Below are positions 51,669 to 61,330 of a stretch of 64,000 nucleotides of DNA, piece by piece. The notes beneath the pieces were generated by a model. That model saw only the letters and a list, made by a program, of their open reading frames with translations. It searched no databases and was not told the DNA's origin. The first letter of the stretch is position 1. Each line of letters begins with the position of its first letter. Source of the stretch: ATX-6F1 sp943369485 (GTDB lineage Bacteria; Cyanobacteriota; Cyanobacteriia; PCC-6307; Cyanobiaceae); contig CALRNH020000011.1 of assembly GCA_943369485.1 (NCBI GenBank), positions 62,001 to 126,000 on the forward strand. Reading direction: 5' to 3'. The translations under genes and the position numbers were made by a program.

Positions 51669-54512
51669 ATGCTCAAGCTGCTGCTGGGGGATCCCAACGC
51701 CCGCAAGCTGAAGCGTTTCCAGCCCCTGGTCTCCGACATCAACCTGCTGGAGGAGGACATCGCTCCCCTCTCCGACGAAGACCTGCGGGCCAGGACCACC
51801 TCCTTCAAGGAGGCCTTGGCCAAGGCGGAAACCACGCTGCGCCAGCGTCAGCTGCTCGATGAACTGCTGCCGGAGGCCTTCGCCGTGGTGCGCGAAGCCG
51901 GCAAGCGTGTGCTGGGCATGCGCCATTTCGATGTGCAGCTGCTGGGGGGCATGGTGCTGCACGAGGGCCAGATCGCTGAGATGAAGACCGGCGAAGGTAA
52001 AACCCTCGTCGCCACCCTGCCTGCCTATCTCAATGCCCTCACCGGCAAGGGGGTGCATGTGGTCACGGTGAACGACTACCTCGCCCGCCGTGACGCCGAG
52101 TGGATGGGTCAGGTGCACCGCTTCCTGGGGCTTTCTGTGGGCCTGATCCAGCAGGACATGGCCCCGGCCGAACGCCGGCGCAACTACGCCTGTGACATCA
52201 CCTACGCCACCAACAGTGAGCTGGGTTTCGATTACCTGCGCGACAACATGGCGAACGACATCGCCGAGGTGGTGCAGAAGGAGTTCCATTACTGCATCAT
52301 CGACGAGGTCGATTCGATCCTGGTCGATGAGGCGCGCACCCCCCTGATCATTTCCGGTCAGGTCGAGCGGCCCCAGGAGAAATACCGCCGTGCCACCGAG
52401 GTGGCCGCCCAGCTCCAGCGAGCCGAGGGCATGACCAAGGACGGCATCGACCCCGAGGGCGACTACGAGGTCGATGAGAAGCAGCGCAACGTGACGCTCA
52501 CAGATGAGGGCTACGCCAAAGCCGAGCAGCTGCTGGAGGTGGGTGATCTGTTCAACCCCGAAGACCCCTGGGCCCACTTCATCACCAACGCCCTCAAGGC
52601 CAAGGAGCTGTTCATCAAGGACGTCAACTACATCGTGCGCGACGAGGACGCCGTGATCGTCGATGAGTTCACGGGCCGGGTGATGCCGGGCCGGCGCTGG
52701 AGCGACGGTCAGCACCAGGCGATCGAATCCAAGGAGAACCTGCCGATCCAGCCGGAAACCCAGACCCTGGCCAGCATCACCTACCAGAACTTCTTCCTGC
52801 TCTACCCACGCCTGGCCGGCATGACCGGCACCGCCAAGACCGAGGAAGTGGAGTTTGAGAAGACCTACAAGCTGGAGGTCACCGTGGTGCCCACCAACCG
52901 CGTGCGCTCCCGCGCCGATCTGGTCGATCAGGTCTACAAGAACGAGGCCGCCAAGTGGCGGGCGGTCGCCGCAGAAACGGCTGAGTTCCACCGCGCCGGC
53001 CGGCCGGTGCTGGTGGGCACCACCAGCGTGGAGAAATCCGAGGTGCTCTCGGCCCTGCTTGCTGAGCAGGAGATCCCCCACAACCTGCTCAATGCCAAGC
53101 CCGAGAACGTGGAGCGCGAGGCGGAGATTGTCGCCCAGGCGGGGCGTGCCGGCGCCGTGACCATCGCCACCAACATGGCCGGCCGCGGCACCGACATCAT
53201 TCTTGGCGGCAACACCGACTACATGGCCCGCCTCAAGCTCAGGGAGGTGCTGCTGCCCCGGCTGGTGCGGCCCGAGGAGGGCCACAAGCCCCCCATCCCC
53301 CTGCAGCGCGATCCTGCCGCCGGTTTCGCCCCAGGAGAGCCTGTGGTCTCCGCCAAGCCCCTCAGCGAGGCGCGCGCCATCGGCACCCTCTACCCCTGCG
53401 CCCTCTCACAGGAGTGCGATCAGGCGCTGGGCAGCCTGGCCCGTGCTCTTGTGGCCGCTTGGGGTGATCGCTCGCTCACCGTGCTTGAGCTCGAAGACCG
53501 CATCGCCCAGGCGGCGGAGAAGGCCCCCACCGACGACCCCCAGATTGAACAGCTCCGGGAGCTGATTGCCCGGGTCAAGGCCGAGTACGACGCGGTGGTG
53601 AAGCGCGATGAGGTGACGGTGCGCGAAGCGGGCGGTCTGCATGTGATCGGCACCGAGCGCCACGAGGCCCGCCGGGTCGACAACCAGCTCAGGGGACGAG
53701 CCGGCCGCCAGGGCGACCCAGGTAGCACACGCTTTTTCCTCTCGCTGGAAGACAACCTGCTGCGCATCTTCGGGGGCGAGCGGGTGGCCGGCTTGATGAA
53801 TGCCTTCCGGGTGGAAGAAGACATGCCGATCGAATCGAACATGCTCACCCGTTCGTTGGAGGGGGCCCAGAAGAAGGTGGAAACCTACTACTACGACATC
53901 CGCAAGCAAGTGTTCGAGTACGACGAGGTGATGAACAACCAGCGCAAGGCTGTCTATGCCGAGCGGCGCCGGGTGCTTGAGGGCCGGGAGCTCAAGAAGC
54001 AGGTGATCGGCTATGGCGAGCGCACCATGGACGACATCGTCGAGGCCTACGTCAACCCGGATCTGCCGCCGGAGGAATGGGACCTGGAGAGGCTGGTGGC
54101 CAAGGTCAAGGAATTCGTCTATCTCCTGGAGGATCTGCAACCGGAGCAGTTGCAGGGTCTTTCGACTGAGGAGCTCAAGGCGTTCCTCCAGGAGCAGCTT
54201 CGCAATGCCTACGACCTCAAGGAGGGGCAGGTGGAGCAGGGGCGGCCAGGGCTGATGCGCGAGGCTGAGCGCTTCTTCATCCTCCAGCAGATCGACACCC
54301 TATGGCGTGAGCATCTGCAGGCCATGGATGCCCTGCGCGAATCGGTGGGCCTGCGTGGCTATGGCCAGAAGGATCCCCTGATCGAATACAAGAATGAGGG
54401 CTACGACATGTTCCTGGAGATGATGACCGGCATGCGCAGGAATGTGATCTATTCGATGTTCATGTTTGAGCCGCGACTCGACACCTCCAGTGAGCCGGTG
54501 GTCACAGCCTGA
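51669..54512 (+). CDS. secA: Protein translocase ATPase SecA
   Basis: 947 residues. Walker A MKTGEGKT, the DEAD-like box IIDEVDSILVDEARTPLIIS, preprotein-crosslinking and helical-wing regions, and the scaffold through YKNEGYDMFLEMMTGMRRNV are all present. The C-terminal zinc-binding SecB-site module of proteobacteria is absent; the protein ends MFEPRLDTSSEPVVTA, as usual in cyanobacteria. It drives export through SecYEG in plasma and thylakoid membranes. Convergent with cysE. Confidence 0.98.
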   Translation: MLKLLLGDPNARKLKRFQPLVSDINLLEEDIAPLSDEDLRARTTSFKEALAKAETTLRQRQLLDELLPEAFAVVREAGKRVLGMRHFDVQLLGGMVLHEGQIAEMKTGEGKTLVATLPAYLNALTGKGVHVVTVNDYLARRDAEWMGQVHRFLGLSVGLIQQDMAPAERRRNYACDITYATNSELGFDYLRDNMANDIAEVVQKEFHYCIIDEVDSILVDEARTPLIISGQVERPQEKYRRATEVAAQLQRAEGMTKDGIDPEGDYEVDEKQRNVTLTDEGYAKAEQLLEVGDLFNPEDPWAHFITNALKAKELFIKDVNYIVRDEDAVIVDEFTGRVMPGRRWSDGQHQAIESKENLPIQPETQTLASITYQNFFLLYPRLAGMTGTAKTEEVEFEKTYKLEVTVVPTNRVRSRADLVDQVYKNEAAKWRAVAAETAEFHRAGRPVLVGTTSVEKSEVLSALLAEQEIPHNLLNAKPENVEREAEIVAQAGRAGAVTIATNMAGRGTDIILGGNTDYMARLKLREVLLPRLVRPEEGHKPPIPLQRDPAAGFAPGEPVVSAKPLSEARAIGTLYPCALSQECDQALGSLARALVAAWGDRSLTVLELEDRIAQAAEKAPTDDPQIEQLRELIARVKAEYDAVVKRDEVTVREAGGLHVIGTERHEARRVDNQLRGRAGRQGDPGSTRFFLSLEDNLLRIFGGERVAGLMNAFRVEEDMPIESNMLTRSLEGAQKKVETYYYDIRKQVFEYDEVMNNQRKAVYAERRRVLEGRELKKQVIGYGERTMDDIVEAYVNPDLPPEEWDLERLVAKVKEFVYLLEDLQPEQLQGLSTEELKAFLQEQLRNAYDLKEGQVEQGRPGLMREAERFFILQQIDTLWREHLQAMDALRESVGLRGYGQKDPLIEYKNEGYDMFLEMMTGMRRNVIYSMFMFEPRLDTSSEPVVTA

Positions 54513-54562
54513 GCGATTGCCTGAGAGGCTGTCTGAGCCATCGCAGCCCAGGGCCCTTCGAC

Positions 54563-55303
54563 TCATGGCAGGCCCTCATCCCCCAGAAATTCCAGAATCT
54601 CCCGGTCCTTGAGGTTTTGCGATTCGCCGGCATTGGGCCCCTCCCTTCCTGGGATCGCGCCTTCACTGAGGCTTCGTTGAAGCAGGCTCAACTCACTTTC
54701 GAGCGCATCGATCCGCTCCATCAGGTTGCGGATCACGCTGGCTTCTGCGTCAGGCAGCGCGGAATGGGCCAGGGGGTCGATGCGCACCCCTGACTGGTGC
54801 ACCACCCGGCCTGGGACCCCCACCACGGTGCTGTCGGCCGGCACATCTCTGAGCACCACCGAGCCAGCGCCGATGCGGGTGTTGGAGCCCACGCTGATGG
54901 CGCCCAGCACCTTGGCGCCGGCACCCACCACCACGTTCTCCGCCAGGGTGGGATGGCGCTTGCCGTGCTCCTTGCCGGTGCCCCCCAGGGTCACCCCCTG
55001 ATAGAGCAGGCAGCGGTTGCCGATCTCAGCGGTTTCGCCGATCACCACGCCCATGCCGTGGTCGATGAACACGCCATGGCCGATTCGTGCCCCCGGGTGA
55101 ATCTCCACCCCGGTGAGGGCGCGGCCTACCTGGCTGAGGAGTCGGGGAAGGAGCGGCAGGCCCTGCCGCCAGAGGTGGTGGCTGACGCGATGGAGCACCA
55201 GGGCATGGAAGCCCGGGTAGCAGAGCAGGATCTCGAGCGTGCTCCTTGCTGCCGGATCCCGCTCCTTGATGATGGCCAGATCGGCCACCACGGACCTCAG
55301 CAT
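54563..55303 (-). CDS. cysE: Serine O-acetyltransferase
   Basis: 246 residues. An N-terminal helical part is followed by a left-handed beta-helix of hexapeptide repeats: HPGARIGHGVFIDHGMGVVI then GETAEIG (catalytic His in DHG), GVTLGGTGKEHGKRHPTLAE and NTRIGAGSVVLRDVPADSTV. It makes O-acetylserine for cysteine synthesis. The C-terminus extends about 60 residues beyond the hexapeptide core with a charged helix; the usual feedback-sensitive tail Ile is not at the very end. The GntR gene starts upstream on the same strand, 31 bases from its stop to this start. Confidence 0.95.
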   Translation of the reverse strand: MLRSVVADLAIIKERDPAARSTLEILLCYPGFHALVLHRVSHHLWRQGLPLLPRLLSQVGRALTGVEIHPGARIGHGVFIDHGMGVVIGETAEIGNRCLLYQGVTLGGTGKEHGKRHPTLAENVVVGAGAKVLGAISVGSNTRIGAGSVVLRDVPADSTVVGVPGRVVHQSGVRIDPLAHSALPDAEASVIRNLMERIDALESELSLLQRSLSEGAIPGREGPNAGESQNLKDREILEFLGDEGLP

Positions 55304-55334
55304 CCGACTCGATGGGTTGAGGAAGGTTGAGCAT

Positions 55335-56324
55335 TCATCCTGCCTGCAGCCCGATCTCCTTGCGCAGCAGTTCGATCGTGGCGGCCCCCAGGTAGCTCTT
55401 GGCGCAGTGCAGCTGCGGCAGGCGCATCAGCTGGGAGCGGTTCTGGCGCAGGGTCTGCTCCACCAGCGAGAGACTGGGGCGGTCGCAGAGCACATGGCTG
55501 GCGGCCCGCAGCAGCGCCAGCAGACGGCTGTTCACATCCGGCGTGGCTGTCATCACCAGCAGCTCATTGCCGCGCATGCTGTGCAGGATCACCTCCGCCG
55601 CCCGCAGGATGCCCGGGCTGATGCTCACCAGGCCCACACAACTGCCGGCCCGCAGTTCCTTGAGCAGATCAAGTTCCTGGCGGAATTCGTTGAGATCCAC
55701 AGCCACGGCGCGCACCCCGTGGCGCTTCGCCAGCTCCTCCACGGGCTGAAGGAAGTAGCGGCTGGTGACCACCGTGCCGTTGTTGGAGCTCTCGAGCACC
55801 GCCTCGAGCTCCTCCATCGGCACCACCTCCACGGGCACATCCAGGTTGGGGGTGAGCTCTTCGGCGATCAGCATCGAGGCGCCGATGTCTTCACGCGGGG
55901 TGCTCACCAGCACCCGGGCGCCGCAGCGCAGGCGCCAGTCGATCTCACGGGTCAGCAGTTCCCGGGCCTGCTGCAGGGTGCAGCCGGCGTTGAGCAGGCC
56001 GTCGACGCACTGGCGCACCTCCCTGTCGATGTCGGGGCGGATCTTGCTGCGCAACCCTGCGGGGGGCTTGAGATCGCGGGGCTTCTGCTGGTCGCGCACG
56101 TAGATGCCGGAGCCGGCCATCGCCTCGACGACACCGTCGTTCTCCAGCTGCCGGTAGACCTTGCTGATCGTGTTGCGGTGCAGACCGGTCTGCATCGCCA
56201 GCTGACGCGTGCTGGGCAGGCGATGGCCAGGCGGGTAGTGACGGGCCGCGATCGCGAAGCAGATCTGGTTGTAGAGCTGGGTCGACGCCGGGATGTCGCT
56301 TTCCTGCTGGATATGGAATCGCAC
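55335..56324 (-). CDS. GntR-family transcriptional regulator
   Basis: 329 residues from a GTG at 56324, chosen because RFHIQQESDIPASTQLYNQI is the usual start of the winged helix. The DNA-binding part reads LPSTRQLAMQTGLHRNTISK and VYRQLENDGVVEAMAGSGIY at about 30-75. The remaining about 240 residues resemble the cyanobacteria-specific ligand-binding C-terminus of this group rather than FadR or aminotransferase types. It is followed by cysE on the same strand and divergent from the dienelactone hydrolase-like gene, either of which could be a target. Confidence 0.88.
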   Translation of the reverse strand: MRFHIQQESDIPASTQLYNQICFAIAARHYPPGHRLPSTRQLAMQTGLHRNTISKVYRQLENDGVVEAMAGSGIYVRDQQKPRDLKPPAGLRSKIRPDIDREVRQCVDGLLNAGCTLQQARELLTREIDWRLRCGARVLVSTPREDIGASMLIAEELTPNLDVPVEVVPMEELEAVLESSNNGTVVTSRYFLQPVEELAKRHGVRAVAVDLNEFRQELDLLKELRAGSCVGLVSISPGILRAAEVILHSMRGNELLVMTATPDVNSRLLALLRAASHVLCDRPSLSLVEQTLRQNRSQLMRLPQLHCAKSYLGAATIELLRKEIGLQAG

Positions 56325-56483
56325 GCCGGGTGGGCCAGAGCTGACGAGGGCCACCCTACGGAGCTTTAGGGCTGGTGACAATTCCCCCTTTGGCATACGA
56401 GTGTGTGCCAGGAGTGCCGGTTGGCCCTGCCGCCGCAGCCCCTTTTTCTCCACAGCCCCTTTTCCTCGACAGCCCTGCCTCCT

Positions 56484-57614
56484 GTGGCCCCATCCCCCAC
56501 CCCCCGTTCCGTACTTGGCTCCTGGATCGAGTTTCCCGTGCCCCAGGGCCCCCAGGTGTCCGCCGCCCGCCTTCGCAGCTGGTGGGCACGGCCGGCCGCT
56601 GGAGAGCTGCGGGGCGGGGTGCTGGTGCTGCCGGAGGTGTTCGGGGTCAACCCCTGGGTGCGCGGCGTCGCCGAGGCGCTGGCGGCCGAGGGCTACGGCG
56701 CCCTGGCGCTGCCGCTGTTCGCCCGCAGCGCTCCCGATCTCGAGCTGGCCTACGACGACGATTCCCTGGCGGAGGGCCGCCAGCACAAGGACCGCACCAC
56801 AACGGCCCAGCTCCTGGCCGATGGTGCAGCGGCCGCCCGCTGGCTGCAGAAACAGCTGGCACCCGATCGGTCCCCTCAATCAGAAGCGGGCCAGCCTGCT
56901 CTGGGCTGCGTGGGCTTCTGTTTTGGTGGTCATGCGGCCCTGTTGCTCGCCACCCTGCCGGCGGTGGTGGCCACCTGCGACTTCTACGGCGCCGGCGTGG
57001 CCACGGGCCGCCCCGGCGGTGGTCCCCCCAGCCTGGAGCTGCTCGATCAGGTGGCGGGACGTCTCTGGTGCTTCTGCGGCGGGGCTGATCCCCTGATCCC
57101 CCCAGCGGACGTGGTCGCCATCGGGAGCGCCCTGGCGGCGGCTGATCCCAGCGGCGAACGCCACCGACTGATCACGGCCGAAGGCGCCGGTCACGGCTAC
57201 ATGTGCAGCGCCCGGGACGCCTTTCAGCCGGCTGCCGCCGCCGAGGGCTGGAGGCTGATGCTGGAGCTGATGGCCGCCGAACTCACGGCCAAAGGCTCAG
57301 CTTCCAAGCGCTTAACTGGGGAAGGAGCTGAGATCGCTCAGTGCTCTCCCCTTGATCAGACCGTGCGCACCGCCTTGGCCGCCAGGGCGGCGGCGTCTTT
57401 TTCCTTGGTGAGCGGCGTCTTGCGGGGGCTGAGGAACATGATCATGTTGCGGCCCTCCCGCTTCGGATCCTGCTGGATCTCAGCGTTTTCCTCAAGGTCC
57501 TTGGCCATGCGATACAGCAGCTGCTCGGCCAGGGCCGTGTGCTGGATTTCCCGGCCCCGGAAGATCACGGTGCATTTGACCTTGTCGCCGTCCTTGAGGA
57601 AGCGAACGGCCTGA
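56484..57614 (+). CDS. Dienelactone hydrolase family protein with an antisense overrun
   Basis: 376 codons if started at the GTG 56484 (a GTG at 56403 is possible; no ATG is suitable). The alpha/beta-hydrolase core is clear: GGVLVLPEVFGVNPWVRGVA, nucleophile Cys in GFCFGGHAAL, Asp in CGGADPLIP and His in AEGAGHGYM. Homologous sequence ends near residue 275 (ELMAAELTAKG), but the frame stays open for about 100 more codons and runs 259 bases into infC on the other strand. A TAA lies one frame away at the expected end, so a small indel or a sequencing error may have removed the natural stop. Confidence 0.75.
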   Translation: MAPSPTPRSVLGSWIEFPVPQGPQVSAARLRSWWARPAAGELRGGVLVLPEVFGVNPWVRGVAEALAAEGYGALALPLFARSAPDLELAYDDDSLAEGRQHKDRTTTAQLLADGAAAARWLQKQLAPDRSPQSEAGQPALGCVGFCFGGHAALLLATLPAVVATCDFYGAGVATGRPGGGPPSLELLDQVAGRLWCFCGGADPLIPPADVVAIGSALAAADPSGERHRLITAEGAGHGYMCSARDAFQPAAAAEGWRLMLELMAAELTAKGSASKRLTGEGAEIAQCSPLDQTVRTALAARAAASFSLVSGVLRGLRNMIMLRPSRFGSCWISAFSSRSLAMRYSSCSARAVCWISRPRKITVHLTLSPSLRKRTA

Positions 57615-57961
57615 CCGATCCGCACCTGATAGTCGTGCGAGTCGATTTTGTAGCGCATCTTGACCTCCTTGACCTCGGTCTGGTGCGACTTCTTCTTGGC
57701 CTCCTTGGCCTTCTTCTCCTGTTCGAACTTGAACTTGCCGTAGTCCATGATCCGGCAGACCGGCGGGTCCGCCTTCTCGCTGACCAGCACCAGATCCAGC
57801 TCCCTCTCTTTGGCCACCTCCAGGGCCGCTTCTCTGGTGACCACACCAAGCTGGCTGCCGTCGGCGTCGACCACCCGCAGCTGGGCGTAGCTGATGCGGT
57901 CGTTGATGTTGGGCAGTTCCCGGACGGGCGCCCGGCGGTCAAAACGGGGACGAGGTGGCAT
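57356..57961 (-). CDS. infC: Translation initiation factor IF-3
   Basis: 201 residues. INDRISYAQLRVVDADGSQL, ADPPVCRIMDYGKFKFEQEK (linker region) and the C-domain DYQVRIGQAVRFLKDGDKVK, TVIFRGREIQHTALAEQLL and RNMIMFLSPRK are canonical. It prevents subunit association and checks initiator tRNA. The start is a plain ATG rather than the rare AUU of E. coli, so the classic autoregulation is not indicated. It is not next to rpmI-rplT in this genome. The 3' part is overlapped by the convergent hydrolase frame. Confidence 0.98.
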   Translation of the reverse strand: MPPRPRFDRRAPVRELPNINDRISYAQLRVVDADGSQLGVVTREAALEVAKERELDLVLVSEKADPPVCRIMDYGKFKFEQEKKAKEAKKKSHQTEVKEVKMRYKIDSHDYQVRIGQAVRFLKDGDKVKCTVIFRGREIQHTALAEQLLYRMAKDLEENAEIQQDPKREGRNMIMFLSPRKTPLTKEKDAAALAAKAVRTV

Positions 57962-58002
57962 TCAGAAGGGCGAGTGGACGGTTGGAGTGTGCCGTGAACG
58001 TT

Positions 58003-58905
58003 TCACCCTAGAACGTGCTCGATCTCTGCAAGCGCTTCCGAGAGCAGATCAGACGTCGTGAGCCACACCGGTTGGTGTTGCCGGCGAAACCAGGTGCGCT
58101 GGCGCTTGGCGTACTGCCGAGTGCGCCGGGCCGTGAGCTCGATCGCTTCGGCCCCCCCCAGCCGCCCGGCGAGCAGGGCCTTGGCTTCGCCGTAGCCGAT
58201 CGTTTCCAGCAGGGGGCAGTGTTGCCCGAAACGCTCGAGCAGCTGAGCCGTTTCCGCCACCAGCCCCCCCTGGTAGAGGGCCTCGGTGCGGCGATCGATG
58301 CGGCCCATCAGATCAACCCGGTTCAAGCCCAGCTCCAGCACCCGCCAGGGCGGAGGCACCATCCCCTGCTGGCTCGAGAGCGGACGGCCGGTGGCGTAAA
58401 GCACCTCCAGGGCCCGTTGGGTGCGCACCGAATCGGTAACGGCAATGCGCGCCGCCGAGGTCGGATCGGCAGCGCGCAGCAACTGGTGGCAACTGGCCTG
58501 GCCGAGGGCCTCGAGCTGGGCCCGCAGTTGGGGCTGGGGCGGCACCGCCGGGGGAGACAGTCCCTGGGTGATGGCCTTGAGATAGAGCCCGCTGCCCCCG
58601 ACCAGAAACGCCACCCCCCGCCGCTGGTGCTCGGCGGCGATCACCGCCTCGGCTTCGGCGCGAAACTCCTGCAGGTTGATCGGCTGATCGGGGCGGCGCA
58701 GGTCCAGCAGGTGGTGGGGCACCTCGCGGCGCTGGGTGGCCGTGGGCTTGGCCGTGCCGATGTCCATGCCCTCGTAGAGCTGGCGCGAATCGACCGAGAT
58801 CACAGCCAGGTCAAGCCGCTGGGCCAGCTCGATCGCCAGCTCGGTCTTGCCGCTGGCGGTGGGCCCGAGCAGTGCGATCACCAGGGGCGGCGTGGGGTCG
58901 GACAA
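58003..58905 (-). CDS. miaA: tRNA dimethylallyltransferase
   Basis: 300 residues if started at the TTG at 58905; upstream in-frame codons would overlap the gyrB start at 59054. Walker A GPTASGKT is at 14-21, then ISVDSRQLYEGMDIGTAKPT, HHLLDLRRPDQPINLQEF and FLVGGSGLYLKAI. It adds the isopentenyl group to A37 of tRNAs reading UNN codons. Divergent from gyrB. No strong ribosome site is visible at the TTG. Confidence 0.94.
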   Translation of the reverse strand: MSDPTPPLVIALLGPTASGKTELAIELAQRLDLAVISVDSRQLYEGMDIGTAKPTATQRREVPHHLLDLRRPDQPINLQEFRAEAEAVIAAEHQRRGVAFLVGGSGLYLKAITQGLSPPAVPPQPQLRAQLEALGQASCHQLLRAADPTSAARIAVTDSVRTQRALEVLYATGRPLSSQQGMVPPPWRVLELGLNRVDLMGRIDRRTEALYQGGLVAETAQLLERFGQHCPLLETIGYGEAKALLAGRLGGAEAIELTARRTRQYAKRQRTWFRRQHQPVWLTTSDLLSEALAEIEHVLG

Positions 58906-59053
58906 AGGGCCTGCGCAGAAGGGGGGTTGGAACCCCCGGGTGAACGGAGCCTGAGAGGCCCCCAGGCGGGGCTGTGGGGCATCGGTGGTAGATTGAGCCT
59001 GCCAGGTCGCGTCTTTTCGCTTCCTCCCGCCTTCCTGGCCGCAAATCACCGGA

Positions 59054-61012
59054 ATGAGCGAAGCCAGCAAGGTCAGTGCCGCCTACGGCGCCGAGCAGAT
59101 CCAGGTGCTGGAAGGCCTGGAGCCCGTGCGCAAGCGGCCGGGCATGTACATCGGCACCACCGGGCCCCGGGGTCTCCACCACCTCGTCTACGAGGTGGTG
59201 GACAACGCCGTGGACGAGGCCCTCGCGGGCCACTGCAACGAGATTCTGGTCCACCTGGGCGAAGACGGCTCGGCGTCGGTCTCCGACAACGGCCGCGGCA
59301 TCCCCACCGATGTCCACCCCCGCACTGGCAAGTCGGCTCTTGAAACCGTGCTGACGGTGCTCCATGCCGGCGGCAAGTTCGGCAGTGGCGGCTACAAGGT
59401 GTCCGGTGGTCTCCACGGCGTGGGGATTTCGGTGGTCAATGCCCTGAGCGAATGGGTGCAGGTGGAGGTGCGGCGCCAGGGGCAGGTGCACCGCCAGCGC
59501 TTTGAGCGCGGTGCCCCGATCGGCAGCCTTGTTTCCGAGCCCGATACCAGCGGCCGCACGGGCACCACGGTGTGCTTCAAGCCCGACATCGAGATCTTCA
59601 GCGGCGGCATCGCCTTCGACTACCACACCCTCTCCGGGAGGCTCAGGGAGCTGGCCTACCTCAACGGTGGGGTGAAGATCGTCTTTCGCGACGAGCGCGA
59701 GGCGGCCCGCAGCCCAGGGGGGGAAGCCCACGAGGAGATCTACCTCTACGAAGGCGGCATCAAGGAGTACGTCGCCTACATGAACACCGACAAGGATCCC
59801 CTGCACCCCGACATTATTTATGTGAATGCCGAGAAAGATGGAGTTCAGGTGGAGGCCGCCCTGCAGTGGTGTGTCGATGCCTACTCAGACAGCATTCTCG
59901 GTTTCGCCAACAACATCCGCACCGTCGATGGGGGCACCCACATCGAGGGTCTGAAAACCGTGCTCACGCGCACGCTCAACACTTTTGCCCGCAAGCGGGG
60001 CAAGCGTAAGGAGGCCGAAGGCAATCTCGCCGGCGAGAACATCCGCGAGGGCCTCACTGCCGTGCTCTCGGTGAAGGTGCCCGAGCCCGAGTTTGAAGGT
60101 CAGACCAAAACCAAGCTCGGCAACACCGAGGTGCGCGGCATCGTCGACAACCTTGTGGGCGAGGCCCTCAGTGAATACCTGGAGTTCAACCCCGGGGTGA
60201 TCGATCTGATCCTGGAGAAGGCGATCCAGGCGTTCAATGCCGCCGAGGCCGCCCGTCGGGCCCGCGAACTCGTGCGCCGCAAATCGGTGCTGGAGAGTTC
60301 CACACTGCCGGGCAAGCTGGCCGACTGCAGCTCTAGGGATCCCAGGGAATCCGAGATCTACATTGTTGAGGGGGATTCGGCCGGTGGCTCCGCCAAGCAG
60401 GGCCGCGATCGTCGCTTCCAGGCGATCCTGCCCCTGCGCGGCAAGATCCTCAACATTGAGAAAACCGATGACGCCAAGATCTACAAGAACACCGAGATCC
60501 AAGCCCTGATCACAGGCCTGGGCCTGGGTATCAAGGGCGAGGATTTCAACGAATCCGCCCTGCGCTACCACCGCATCGTGATCATGACCGATGCCGACGT
60601 CGACGGCGCCCATATCCGCACTCTGATCCTCACCTTCTTCTTCCGTTACCAGCGGATGCTGCTGGAGGGCGGCTACATCTACATCGCCTGTCCGCCCCTC
60701 TACAAGGTGGAGCGCGGCAAGAACCACACCTATTGCTACAACGAACAGGACCTTAAAAAGACCCTTGATGCGTTCCCGGAGAAGGCCAATTACACCATTC
60801 AGCGCTTCAAGGGTCTCGGGGAAATGATGCCCAAGCAACTCTGGGAAACCACCATGGACCCGGAGACCCGCACCATGAAACGGGTGGAGATCGAGGACGC
60901 GGCCGAAGCCGACCGCATCTTCACGATCCTGATGGGCGACAAGGTGGCCCCCCGCCGGGAATTCATCGAAACCCACAGCGCCGAGCTGGACTTCGCACAA
61001 CTCGATATCTGA
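59054..61012 (+). CDS. gyrB: DNA gyrase subunit B
   Basis: 652 residues. GHKL ATPase: VRKRPGMYIGTTGPRGLHHL, YEVVDNAVDEALAG and KVSGGLHGVGISVVNALSEW. Toprim: YIVEGDSAGGSAKQGRDRRF then LPLRGKILNIEK and MTDADVDGAHIRTLILTFFF. The C-terminus reads IQRFKGLGEMMPKQLWETTM. Supplies the ATPase for negative supercoiling with GyrA. The stop overlaps the next gene's start by one base. Divergent from miaA. Confidence 0.98.
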   Translation: MSEASKVSAAYGAEQIQVLEGLEPVRKRPGMYIGTTGPRGLHHLVYEVVDNAVDEALAGHCNEILVHLGEDGSASVSDNGRGIPTDVHPRTGKSALETVLTVLHAGGKFGSGGYKVSGGLHGVGISVVNALSEWVQVEVRRQGQVHRQRFERGAPIGSLVSEPDTSGRTGTTVCFKPDIEIFSGGIAFDYHTLSGRLRELAYLNGGVKIVFRDEREAARSPGGEAHEEIYLYEGGIKEYVAYMNTDKDPLHPDIIYVNAEKDGVQVEAALQWCVDAYSDSILGFANNIRTVDGGTHIEGLKTVLTRTLNTFARKRGKRKEAEGNLAGENIREGLTAVLSVKVPEPEFEGQTKTKLGNTEVRGIVDNLVGEALSEYLEFNPGVIDLILEKAIQAFNAAEAARRARELVRRKSVLESSTLPGKLADCSSRDPRESEIYIVEGDSAGGSAKQGRDRRFQAILPLRGKILNIEKTDDAKIYKNTEIQALITGLGLGIKGEDFNESALRYHRIVIMTDADVDGAHIRTLILTFFFRYQRMLLEGGYIYIACPPLYKVERGKNHTYCYNEQDLKKTLDAFPEKANYTIQRFKGLGEMMPKQLWETTMDPETRTMKRVEIEDAAEADRIFTILMGDKVAPRREFIETHSAELDFAQLDI

Positions 61013-61317
61013 TGGATTGGCGTTGGGCCTGGGTGCTGGGTTTCGCCCTGATCGCACCGGCGGCCCTGCCCGCTGGCGGCTCGGATCGTCGTCAACCGGT
61101 GGTGCGTCGGCGCCAGGCGGCCGAGCCGCTGCTGGTGGCTGATTTTGTCTCCCTGCGTGCGGCCCCCCGCCGCCACGCCCCAGCCCTGGTGGCCCTGCAG
61201 CCAGGGGAACCCCTCCGGCTGCTGCGCAGCTGGGTGGCCCCGGGCGGCCGCCGCTGGCTCCAGGTGCAGGCGGATTCCTCACCGGGTACCCCGCGGCGGG
61301 GCTGGCTGGTGGGTTGA
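61012..61317 (+). CDS. Small secreted SH3-like protein
   Basis: 101 residues. A signal peptide (MDWRWAWVLGFALIAPAALP) precedes a short SH3b-like stretch: LLVADFVSLRAAPRRHAPAL, LQPGEPLRLLRSWVAPGGRR then WLQVQ and RRGWLVG. Such domains often bind peptidoglycan or act as periplasmic adaptors. The ATG uses the last A of the gyrB stop. The first crcB follows 13 bases later, so gyrB, this gene and the crcB pair look like one transcription unit. Confidence 0.75.
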   Translation: MDWRWAWVLGFALIAPAALPAGGSDRRQPVVRRRQAAEPLLVADFVSLRAAPRRHAPALVALQPGEPLRLLRSWVAPGGRRWLQVQADSSPGTPRRGWLVG

Positions 61318-61330
61318 AGTCGGTGCCGCC

